From Thermocaproicibacter sp036741535 (GTDB lineage Bacteria > Bacillota > Clostridia > Oscillospirales > Acutalibacteraceae), in the NCBI GenBank assembly GCA_036741535.1, contig DAINSB010000136.1, positions 1 to 5,932 on the forward strand: DNA of 5,932 bases, given 5' to 3'. The notes under the pieces were generated by a model, which worked only from the letters and a program-made list of their open reading frames with translations, had not been told where the DNA came from and did no database searches. Shown one piece after another: positions 1 to 4,879 of this stretch. Position numbers and translations under genes: made by a program. Within the stretch, counting starts at the first letter, position 1. Each line of letters begins with the position of its first letter.

Positions 1-41
1 ACCGTCTGCCGGATCTGCTCCGTCGAAAGCCTTTTTCCCAT
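1..41 (-). CDS. 5' end of an unidentified divergent gene (partial)
   Basis: Read on the minus strand, an ATG at 41-39 opens a frame that stays open to the window edge and gives MGKRLSTEQIRQT. A GGAGGG ribosome binding site (minus strand, about 50-55) lies at normal spacing, and a good sigma-A-type promoter stands about 80 bases upstream at 123-151. These three signals together are why I call a gene here. Thirteen codons are too few to assign a family: the N-terminus is basic and polar, with no signal peptide or membrane segment. A competing reading is a + strand frame that runs in from the left edge and stops at 124-126, but it has no supporting signal. Confidence 0.45.
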   Translation of the reverse strand, partial: MGKRLSTEQIRQT

Positions 42-72
42 CCAAAAAGCCCTCCAGATGCTCAAAAACGGC

Positions 73-86
73 GCCGCGAAAGCGGC
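73..86. other. 5-bp hairpin in the leader of the leftward gene
   Basis: GCCGC, GAAA, GCGGC form an exact inverted repeat. On the + strand the loop is a stable GNRA-type GAAA tetraloop. On the minus strand, which the promoter at 123-151 would transcribe, the loop is UUUC and a GCCGTTTTT stretch follows, so weak attenuation is possible. The stem lies between the promoter and the start codon at 41. Its function is unknown. Confidence 0.4.
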
Positions 87-122
87 TCCTCCATCGTTCC
101 ACAAAATTCCAACATTATGGAT

Positions 123-151
123 ATGATACACCAAATTTGATCGATTGACAA
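123..151 (-). promoter_or_regulatory. sigma-A-type promoter for the leftward gene
   Basis: On the minus strand TTGTCA (151-146) is followed by a 17-base spacer and TATCAT (128-123). Transcription would start near 116 and leave an untranslated leader of about 75 bases before the ATG at 41. That leader contains the stem at 73-86 and a ten-codon open frame (94-62, MEEPLSRRRF). Confidence 0.6.
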
Positions 152-303
152 GTTTCAGAAAGGAGACCGCCGATCGGACGCAAAGTGAAAATATCCAGCG
201 ATTGCAAGGATTTTCCGGAAGGCCCCGAAAAAGCCATTGGAAAATAAAACCGCCCGATATTTGTGCAGTTTCTACAAACGCGAGATTTCGCCGCGGACGA
301 AGT
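152..303. other. intergenic stretch with no identified gene
   Basis: I see no convincing coding frame, promoter pair or known RNA motif here. Minor structure is present: a bulged inverted repeat (GAAAATATCC at 187-196 against GGATTTTC at 208-215), the palindrome TTCCGGAA at 213-220, and a small hairpin CGGAC-GAA-GTCCG near 293-305. The stretch is less GC-rich than the block to its right. Confidence 0.4.
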
Positions 304-495
304 CCGTTTCGCCCCGCCGCAGCCCATGACGGGAATTCGAGGTTCCCTTTGCCGGCGTTATCCCGGGCAGGTGGTAAGCTCCGGTTAAACTGCGGGAGCT
401 GCCTCTGACTCTCCCGCCAGAACAAGCCGGATTTTTCCACCGTTCTGAACGGCGGGGCCCGCCTGCGGCGACACGCCGCAAAATGCCCGAAACGT
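304..495. ncRNA. GC-rich structured block, candidate RNA element of unknown family
   Basis: Several exact complementary segments nest inside one another. CGTTTCG (305-311) matches CGAAACG (488-494), CCCCGCCG (312-319) matches CGGCGGGG (450-457), and TGCGGCG/CGCCGCA (464-470, 474-480) forms a 7-bp hairpin with an ACA loop. Between them lie GGGAA/TTCCC (331-335, 343-347) and the competing stems described for 365-436. On the + strand the outer helix is followed by TCTTTTAT, which would suit a transcript end. The protein frames crossing the block have no start signals. I recognise no RNase P, tmRNA, SRP or common riboswitch signature. GC-rich DNA yields chance stems, so this is only a candidate, and even its strand is uncertain. 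Confidence 0.3.
365..436 (+). promoter_or_regulatory. possible attenuator with a T-box-like antiterminator
   Basis: Two exclusive folds are visible. Fold 1: GGGCAG (365-370) pairs with CTGCCT (399-404) and CTCC (379-382) with GGAG (395-398). This leaves a one-sided bulge GTGGTAAG at 371-378 with the 3' strands contiguous. That is the layout of a T-box antiterminator, whose bulge begins UGGN. Fold 2: GCGGGAG (392-398) pairs with CTCCCGC (411-417) inside an outer helix CCGGTT/AGCCGG (381-386, 425-430), followed at once by ATTTTT (431-436), as in an intrinsic terminator. The sequence shows these pairings directly. Calling it a T-box is inference: no stem I or specifier loop was recognised, and no aminoacyl-tRNA synthetase gene follows. 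Confidence 0.28.
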
Positions 496-497
496 CT

Positions 498-527
498 TTT
501 ATATTATAGCAAAATAGATTATAATAT
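498..527 (+). promoter_or_regulatory. zapA promoter region within an AT-rich inverted repeat
   Basis: A consensus -10 hexamer TATAAT lies at 520-525. The best -35 match is poor (TTTATA at 498-503, spacer 16), so activation or an upstream AT element may compensate. The start site would be near 532, giving a leader of about 38 bases. The -10 sits in an exact inverted repeat, ATATTATA (501-508) and TATAATAT (520-527), so a second TATAAT exists on the opposite strand at 508-503. This could be a protein binding site or a bidirectional promoter. Confidence 0.5.
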
Positions 528-569
528 GCTATATCAATATCCGTCGACCGGGGAAAGGATCTGAATCTT

Positions 570-1076
570 TTGGCCAAAAACAGGATCAAGCTGAACATCT
601 GCGGCTGCGAGTGCGCCCTGTGCTCGGATGACAGCGAAAACTACATGCGTTCCATCGGCGACGAGGTGCAGAAAGCAATCGACGGCGTCATGGACAAAAA
701 CGAGCGGGTTTCCGTCACGCTCGCCTCCATCATCACGGCGCTCAGCTACTGCGACGAATGTCACAAAGAGCAGTCCTCCGCCGAAAACCTGCGCACGCAG
801 ATCAAGAACTATCTCGAGGACTCCTCCCACGCGCGGCTGGAAGCGGAGGAAGCGAAGCGCGAGCTGGAGCGCCTGAAACGGGAAAACCAGACGCTGCGGG
901 CGCGCCTCGCCGCGCTCGGCAGCCCCGCGGAAGAGGAGAAGAAGAAAAAGCCGCCCCTCGCGCCGGCACCGCCGCCGAAGCAGCAGACGGGCGATTTTTC
1001 GCGCGTCCCGCCGGAGGCGCAGGCCGACCAGGAGAGCTTCATGAGCTTTTTTGAAAAGAAAACCAATGAGCCCTAA
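570..1076 (+). CDS. zapA: cell division protein ZapA, cysteine-rich variant
   Basis: ZapA proteins are cytosolic and cross-link FtsZ filaments at the division ring. This 168-residue protein has the ZapA fold region at about 4-70 (RIKLNICG, then a helix with SENYMRSIGDEV, and VSVTLASIITALSYCDEC). A charged coiled coil follows at about 70-120 (ARLEAEEAKRELERLKREN), then a lysine/proline-rich linker at about 122-145 and a short tail ending in SFMSFFEKK. ZapA is usually 90-130 residues, so the linker and tail are an extension. The start is TTG at 570, chosen because AAGGA (555-559) lies 10 bases upstream and the conserved KN-I-L-I opening follows directly. No ATG fits better. Six cysteines occur in the fold region (11, 13, 15, 18, 61, 64), plus H65, which is unusual. 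The last 11 bases overlap the U32 gene. Confidence 0.85.
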   Translation: MAKNRIKLNICGCECALCSDDSENYMRSIGDEVQKAIDGVMDKNERVSVTLASIITALSYCDECHKEQSSAENLRTQIKNYLEDSSHARLEAEEAKRELERLKRENQTLRARLAALGSPAEEEKKKKPPLAPAPPPKQQTGDFSRVPPEAQADQESFMSFFEKKTNEP

Positions 1077-3255
1077 GCCGGAGGTGCTCTCCCCGGCCGG
1101 TTCGCCGGAAAGCCTCGTGGCCGCCGTGCGCGCGGGCGCCGACGCCGTGTATCTCGGGGCCTCCCGCTTCAGCGCGAGGGCCGGGGCCAAAAACTTCGGG
1201 GAGGACGAGCTGCGGTCCGCCGCGGCGTACTGCCACGCCCGGAACGTGAAAGTCTACCTCGCGGTCAACACGCTCCTGTTCGACTCCGAACTTGCCGACG
1301 CGCTCGACCTCGTGCGCTTCGCGTGCGCCCTGCCCGTCGACGCGGTCCTCGTGCAGGATATGGGCCTTCTGCACCTGCTGCGCCGCTGCTCGCCGGGCCT
1401 CCGTCTGCACGCCTCCACGCAGACGGGCGTGCACACCGCCGCCGGGGCGTCCGCGCTGCTCGACGCCGGCTTTGCGCGCGTCGTACTCGCGCGGGAACTT
1501 TCGCTTGCGGAGATCGCCGAGATCCACCGGCGCTGCCCCATCGAGCTCGAGACCTTCGTGCACGGGGCGCAGTGCATGTCCGTCAGCGGGCAGTGCTATT
1601 TCAGCGCCGTTCTCGGCTCGCGCAGCGGGAACCGCGGGCTGTGCGCGCAGCCCTGCCGCCTGCCCTTTTTCGCGCCCGGCGGCACGGGGCACGACCTGAG
1701 CCTGCGCGACCTCTCCATGATCGTCCGTTCCGGGGAACTGGCGCGGGCGGGCTCGGTATGCCTGAAGATCGAGGGGCGGCTCAAGCGCCCGGAATACGCC
1801 GCGGCGGCCACGCGGGCCTGCCGCCTCGCCGTCGACGGGCGGGAGATCCCGCGGGAGCTGCTGGATTCCCTCCGGGCCGTCTTTTCGCGCTCCGGCTTCA
1901 CCACGGGATACGCGGACGCCCGGCGCGGGCGCGCCATGTTCGGCATCCGTTCGAAGGAGGACGCGGCCTGCGCGACGGAGGCGGTGCTGCGCGGCCTGCG
2001 CGGGCTTTACGCCGAAGAAAGCCCGAAAATACCGGTTGATTTTGCCGTGAAAATACCCTATAATAAACCCGCATTTCTTCTTGCCCGCGACGAAGAGGGC
2101 CATACGGTCCGCGCGGAAGGGCCCGTCGCGGAGCCTGCGCGCACCCGCCCCCTGACGGAGGAATTCTGTGCGGAGCATCTGAAAAAGACGGGCGGGACGC
2201 CGTTTTTCGTGCGGGATCTCTCCTGTGAGATCGGCGAAGGGCTTTCCCTTCCGGTCTCGGAGCTGAACCGCATGCGCCGGGAGGCCCTCGCCGAACTGGA
2301 ACGCCTGCGCGCCGTCCGGCCGAAACCCGGCTGGCAGTCCCCCGTCCCCTTTTCCCCCGCGGGATCCGAACGGCCGCAGACGCACCGGGCGGAAGCCGCC
2401 TGCCGGGCTCCGGCCGCCTGCCGGGCGGAAAGCCTCCGCCTGCGCGCCCGCTTTGCGGGGACCGATCTGCCGCAGCAGGCGAAACGCTGCGAGCTCGTCT
2501 ACGTGCCGTGCACGGCGGACCCGCATCGGCTGGCCCATCTGCTGGAAACCGGCTTTCCGCTCGGCGTGGAGTTGCCGCGCGGCCTGTTCGGCCTCGAGGA
2601 CTCCGCCCGCCGCCGGCTGGAGCTCGCCAAGGCCGCCGGCGTGCGCGACGTGTGGGCCGGAAACCTCGACGGCGCGGCGATCGCACTGAACTGCGGGATG
2701 CGCGTCCACGGGGGATTTACGCTCAACATCACGAACACCGAGGCGCTCGAGTGGTACCGGGAATTCGGGCTTGCCGACGCGGAGCTCTCTTTGGAACTGA
2801 AGCTCTCGCAGGCGGCGGCGATCGGCGGCGAAATGCCCCGCGGGCTGCTTCTGTACGGCAGGATCCCGCTCATGCTGTGCCGGTGCTGCCCGGCGGCGAA
2901 CTCGCCGGCCGGGTGCCTGCACTGCAAAACGGCACCCGAGCTGACCGATCGCCGGGGGGTGAAATTCCCCGTCCAGTGTTTCGGGGCGTGCAGCGAGGTG
3001 CTCAATTCCGTTCCGCTGTACCTGGCGGACCGCCTCGGCGATGGAAAGAATGTGGATTTCGGGCTGCTCCGTTTCTCGACGGAAAGTCCGGAGGAAGCGG
3101 GCCGCGTCATCGACCGGTACTTTGCGGGCCTCGAGGGACGGGCGGAGGCCGCCTGCCGGGCGGGGGCCGCCTGCCGGGCGGGGGCCGCCTGCCGGGCGCT
3201 CGCCATGGAGCCGGGGACGTTCACGCGCGGCCTGGCCTACCGCGGGATCGAGTAA
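1066..3255 (+). CDS. U32 family protein, RlhA-like (U32 plus DUF3656)
   Basis: U32 proteins were first called peptidases; several are now known as iron-sulfur, prephenate-dependent RNA hydroxylases (E. coli RlhA modifies 23S rRNA C2501, TrhP modifies tRNA). This 729-residue protein opens with EVLSPAGSPESL and GADAVYLG and carries the U32 signature at 162-180 (ETFVHGAQCMSVSGQCYFS), with glutamine at 169 where the classic pattern has an aliphatic residue. Cysteines 170, 177, 193 and 197 are the likely cluster ligands. KIEGRLKRPEY (234-244) and the GRAMFG segment (to 293) lead into the DUF3656-type part, which favours RlhA over TrhP. A second cysteine group (605-642) surrounds LTDRRGVKFPV. The ATG at 1066 overlaps zapA by 11 bases and has no clear ribosome binding site, so coupled translation is likely; an in-frame TTG at 1051 is a weaker start. 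Two in-frame 18-bp repeat insertions are described separately. Confidence 0.85.
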   Translation: MSPKPEVLSPAGSPESLVAAVRAGADAVYLGASRFSARAGAKNFGEDELRSAAAYCHARNVKVYLAVNTLLFDSELADALDLVRFACALPVDAVLVQDMGLLHLLRRCSPGLRLHASTQTGVHTAAGASALLDAGFARVVLARELSLAEIAEIHRRCPIELETFVHGAQCMSVSGQCYFSAVLGSRSGNRGLCAQPCRLPFFAPGGTGHDLSLRDLSMIVRSGELARAGSVCLKIEGRLKRPEYAAAATRACRLAVDGREIPRELLDSLRAVFSRSGFTTGYADARRGRAMFGIRSKEDAACATEAVLRGLRGLYAEESPKIPVDFAVKIPYNKPAFLLARDEEGHTVRAEGPVAEPARTRPLTEEFCAEHLKKTGGTPFFVRDLSCEIGEGLSLPVSELNRMRREALAELERLRAVRPKPGWQSPVPFSPAGSERPQTHRAEAACRAPAACRAESLRLRARFAGTDLPQQAKRCELVYVPCTADPHRLAHLLETGFPLGVELPRGLFGLEDSARRRLELAKAAGVRDVWAGNLDGAAIALNCGMRVHGGFTLNITNTEALEWYREFGLADAELSLELKLSQAAAIGGEMPRGLLLYGRIPLMLCRCCPAANSPAGCLHCKTAPELTDRRGVKFPVQCFGACSEVLNSVPLYLADRLGDGKNVDFGLLRFSTESPEEAGRVIDRYFAGLEGRAEAACRAGAACRAGAACRALAMEPGTFTRGLAYRGIE
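2036..2064 (+). promoter_or_regulatory. promoter-like sequence inside the U32 gene
   Basis: TTGATT (2036-2041), a 17-base spacer and TATAAT (2059-2064) form a near-consensus sigma-A promoter in an AT-rich island of an otherwise very GC-rich gene. The bases also encode ordinary family sequence (VDFAVKIPYNKP), so the match may be accidental. If active, it could give a shorter transcript that includes dut. Confidence 0.3.
2386..2430 (+). repeat. 18-bp in-frame repeat, site 1 (2.5 units) in the U32 gene
   Basis: The unit CGGGCGGAAGCCGCCTGC occurs at 2386-2403, again with changes at 2404-2421, and partially at 2422-2430. It encodes the hexapeptide RA(E/P)AAC at residues 441-455, in the linker after the DUF3656-like part. 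Each unit contains an internal inverted repeat (GGCGG-AAG-CCGCC). The same unit recurs at 3139-3198 in the same gene. Confidence 0.8.
3139..3198 (+). repeat. 18-bp in-frame repeat, site 2 (3.3 units) near the U32 C-terminus
   Basis: Units lie at 3139-3156, 3157-3174 and 3175-3192, with a partial fourth to 3198. They encode RAEAAC, RAGAAC, RAGAAC and RA (residues 692-711). They interrupt the end of the protein just before the conserved FTRG...YRG(V/I)E ending. The first unit differs from the first unit of site 1 by one base (GAG for GAA). Near-identity of the units suggests recent expansion. Confidence 0.85.
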
Positions 3256-3295
3256 ATAAACCGTATCAACAACGCTCCGGGGTGAATATACTTCC

Positions 3296-3742
3296 ATGCG
3301 GAAAGAAGTTAAAATCAAACGGCTGAATGGAAAAGCGGTCATGCCCACGCGGGGGAGCGGCGGCGCCGCGGGCCTCGACCTGTACGCCTGTCTCGACGCC
3401 CCCGTCACGATCGAGCCGCGCGGCCTTTACCGGATCCCGACCGGCCTTGCGATCGCTCTGCCGGACAGGGATACCGTCGGCCTCATCTTCGCGCGCAGCG
3501 GCCTCGGCGTGAAGCACGGCGTGTCGCTGCCGAACGCGGTCGGCGTCATCGACAGCGACTACCGGGGCGAGATCATCGTGGGCATCGGCAACACCGGCCC
3601 GGAGCCGTACGTCCTCTCTCCGGGCGAGCGGTTCGCACAGCTCGTGGTCATGCCGGTGTACGAGGCCGTGCTGACGGAAGCCGACGACCTCGGCGAAACG
3701 GAGCGCGGCGGCGGAGCGTTCGGCTCGACGGGAAAAAAATAA
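3296..3742 (+). CDS. dut: deoxyuridine 5'-triphosphate nucleotidohydrolase (dUTPase)
   Basis: Hydrolyses dUTP to dUMP and pyrophosphate in the cytosol, keeping uracil out of DNA and supplying dUMP for thymidylate synthesis. The 148-residue length is normal for the homotrimeric enzyme. All five family motifs are visible: AGLDLYA (25-31), RSGLGVKHGV (67-76), GVIDSDYRGE (83-92) with the catalytic aspartate D86 and the uracil-contacting Y89, RFAQLVV (112-118), and the glycine-rich C-terminal arm RGGGAFGSTG (137-146) that closes over the phosphates. The start is the ATG at 3296, with GGGGTGA (3279-3285) 10 bases upstream. It follows the U32 gene by 40 bases with no promoter or terminator seen between, so the two are probably cotranscribed. 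There are no missing residues. Confidence 0.95.
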   Translation: MRKEVKIKRLNGKAVMPTRGSGGAAGLDLYACLDAPVTIEPRGLYRIPTGLAIALPDRDTVGLIFARSGLGVKHGVSLPNAVGVIDSDYRGEIIVGIGNTGPEPYVLSPGERFAQLVVMPVYEAVLTEADDLGETERGGGAFGSTGKK

Positions 3743-3781
3743 AGCGGATTCCGCCGGGAGCTTCCACAAACTCTCGCGCCC

Positions 3782-3844
3782 GCCGCGGCTGAAAATTTTC
3801 GCCGTGCCAAACGGCGCGGCTTGACAGCGGCGGCATGCCGCCGC
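3782..3844. promoter_or_regulatory. cluster of palindromes between dut and the DUF4321 gene
   Basis: In 63 bases there are GCCGCGGC (3782-3789), GAAAATTTTC (3791-3800), a hairpin GCCGT-GCCAA-ACGGC (3801-3815), a TTGACA hexamer (3821-3826) and the exact palindrome GCGGCGGCATGCCGCCGC (3827-3844). The last abuts the AGGAAA ribosome binding site of the next gene. No -10 stands at the right distance from TTGACA, and no run of T follows the hairpins, so neither a normal promoter nor a normal terminator is complete. An operator, RNA-processing site or translation-control hairpin are all possible. Confidence 0.45.
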
Positions 3845-3858
3845 AGGAAATGAATCGG

Positions 3859-4125
3859 ATGAAAAAGGGTATTATAAAAACGCTTCTGTTCGTTGTACTG
3901 ATCCTTCTGGCGATTGTCCTGGGCAAAGCGGCCGCTGCGGCCGTCGCGGGGATCCGTTTCCTCTCGTGGCTCGGCATCGCGGCGAAATTCGGGGTTTCGA
4001 CCGTCACGGTGAACCTCGCCGTCGTGCAGTTCACGTTCGGCATGATGGTCAACATCAACGTCGCGCAATCTCTGCTGCTGCTTCTCGCCATTTTTCTATA
4101 CACGAGAATTCAAGTAAAAGGATAG
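3859..4125 (+). CDS. DUF4321-type small membrane protein
   Basis: This 88-residue protein has two hydrophobic segments suited to cross the membrane: about 4-32 (IIKTLLFVVLILLAIVLG, then an alanine-rich stretch) and about 66-82 (AQSLLLLLAIFLY). Between them is VNLAVVQFTFGMMVNINVA, which resembles the TFG...NIN region typical of DUF4321 proteins in Clostridia. The function is unknown. The ATG at 3859 was chosen because AGGAAA (3845-3850) precedes it by 8 bases and the MKK opening is typical; the upstream in-frame ATG codons at 3835 and 3850 lie in a palindrome and on the ribosome binding site. It is 10 bases from maf, so the pair is very likely cotranscribed. The family name is from memory of sequence and context, not a search. 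Confidence 0.75.
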   Translation: MKKGIIKTLLFVVLILLAIVLGKAAAAAVAGIRFLSWLGIAAKFGVSTVTVNLAVVQFTFGMMVNINVAQSLLLLLAIFLYTRIQVKG

Positions 4126-4135
4126 GGATTTTACC

Positions 4136-4726
4136 ATGTTAGTGCTTGCATCTTCCTCCCCCAGACGCAGTGCGATCCTCACCATGGCCGGGTACGAATT
4201 CGAGGCCGTCCCGGCGAAAGTCTGCGAAACGGTCCTGCGGGGCACCCCGCCCATGCAGATCGTCGAGCAGCTTTCCGCACGCAAGGCCGAAGCCGTTGCC
4301 AAGCTGCGCCCCGAAGACACCATCCTTGCCGCCGACACGGTCGTCGTGCTGAAGGGACGCGTCCTCGGCAAGCCGAAGGACGAAGAGGTCGCAAAGACCA
4401 TGCTGAAACTCTTGTCCGGGAACGTGCATCAGGTCTACACCGGCTATACCGTCATCAGCGGCAAAGATCTCATCTGCGGGCACGAATGCACGTCGGTCGA
4501 GTTTTACACGCTCTCCCCCGAGGAAATCGACGCCTACGTCTCTTCGGGCGAATCGCTCGACAAGGCGGGCGCCTACGGCATCCAGGGGCGGGGGTCGCTG
4601 TTCGTGAAGCGCATCCACGGCGACTTCTACAACGTGATGGGCCTGCCCGTCGCAAAAGTCCACCGCATCCTGGAAGGCCTGAAGACCCGGCCCGACAAAA
4701 ATCCGGAGAACAAGCCGAATCTTTGA
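4136..4726 (+). CDS. maf: Maf family nucleoside triphosphate pyrophosphatase
   Basis: Maf proteins hydrolyse nucleoside triphosphates such as dTTP, UTP or modified forms to the monophosphate and pyrophosphate, and overproduction blocks septum formation in Bacillus. The 196-residue length is normal. Visible motifs are LASSSPRR at 4-11 (substrate-binding serine and arginines), AADTVV at 65-70 with the likely catalytic D67, GKPKD at 78-82, VYTG at 100-103, and DKAGAYGIQG at 142-151. The last motif is characteristic of the YhdE-type dTTP/UTP branch rather than the YceF-type 7-methyl-GTP branch. The start is the ATG at 4136 with AGGGA (4124-4128) 7 bases upstream. The C-terminal tail (about 184-196) is lysine/asparagine-rich and probably disordered. 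The nearby dut gene makes a second enzyme of nucleotide-pool cleaning. Confidence 0.93.
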   Translation: MLVLASSSPRRSAILTMAGYEFEAVPAKVCETVLRGTPPMQIVEQLSARKAEAVAKLRPEDTILAADTVVVLKGRVLGKPKDEEVAKTMLKLLSGNVHQVYTGYTVISGKDLICGHECTSVEFYTLSPEEIDAYVSSGESLDKAGAYGIQGRGSLFVKRIHGDFYNVMGLPVAKVHRILEGLKTRPDKNPENKPNL

Positions 4727-4734
4727 ATTTCCTG

Positions 4735-4764
4735 TTGAAGTATCCCCCGCGTTTGGGGTATAAT
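4735..4764 (+). promoter_or_regulatory. mreB promoter
   Basis: TTGAAG (4735-4740), an 18-base spacer and TATAAT (4759-4764) make a strong sigma-A-type promoter that begins 9 bases after the maf stop codon. The spacer contains CCCC and GGGG segments that form a small inverted repeat (4745-4758). Transcription would begin near 4771, so mreB has its own transcript with a leader of about 90 bases, whether or not the upstream operon reads through. Confidence 0.75.
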
Positions 4765-4771
4765 ATAAGAT

Positions 4772-4879
4772 ATGAACAAGTGTCTGCGGAAATTTGGCGG
4801 CTACCGGGGGACGTTGTGCCGGCGGAGCGCGCGGATTGCCGGAAAGGGGAAAATTTACCGATGTTTTCAAAAGATATAG
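4772..4879 (+). CDS. possible 35-codon leader ORF overlapping the mreB start
   Basis: An ATG lies almost exactly at the predicted transcription start, so translation would be leaderless. The frame runs 35 codons and stops at TAG 4877-4879, 19 bases inside mreB in another frame. The product would be strongly basic (11 Lys/Arg) with three cysteines (MNKCLRKFGGYRGTLCRRSA at its start). There is no ribosome binding site and I recognise no family. It may be chance in GC-rich DNA; if real, termination beside the mreB start could couple the two. Confidence 0.2.
   Translation: MNKCLRKFGGYRGTLCRRSARIAGKGKIYRCFQKI

Noticed and set aside
145..173. + strand TTGACA at 145-150 as a promoter for the structured block
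   Set aside because: Nothing like a -10 lies 16-18 bases downstream. The hexamer largely overlaps the -35 of the better minus-strand promoter.
304..495. Known RNAs (6S, RNase P, tmRNA, SRP, cobalamin or FMN riboswitch)
   Set aside because: Fragments looked suggestive on either strand, but the conserved cores (for example the RNase P GAGGAAAGUCC element, or the cobalamin box in the right order) are absent. The hairpin at 464-480 sits in the wrong place for a 6S bubble.
1051..1065. TTG at 1051 as the start of the U32 gene
   Set aside because: The nearest GGAG is 14 or more bases away. The ATG at 1066 gives the usual short N-terminus and a typical overlap with the zapA stop.
2386..3198. CRISPR or mobile element reading of the 18-bp repeats
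   Set aside because: Units are contiguous with no unique spacers, stay in frame within a conserved gene, and there are no cas genes, terminal repeats or transposase.
1039..3408. A 789-codon open frame on the minus strand across the U32 gene
   Set aside because: It is antisense to a clear family member, is rich in Arg/Ala/Gly low-complexity sequence, and shows no motif. Long antisense frames are expected where codons end mostly in G or C.
4486..4860. In-frame extension of mreB into maf
   Set aside because: The extra sequence is a shifted-frame reading of maf. MreB homologues begin with MFSKDIGIDLGT, exactly at 4861, behind a good ribosome binding site.
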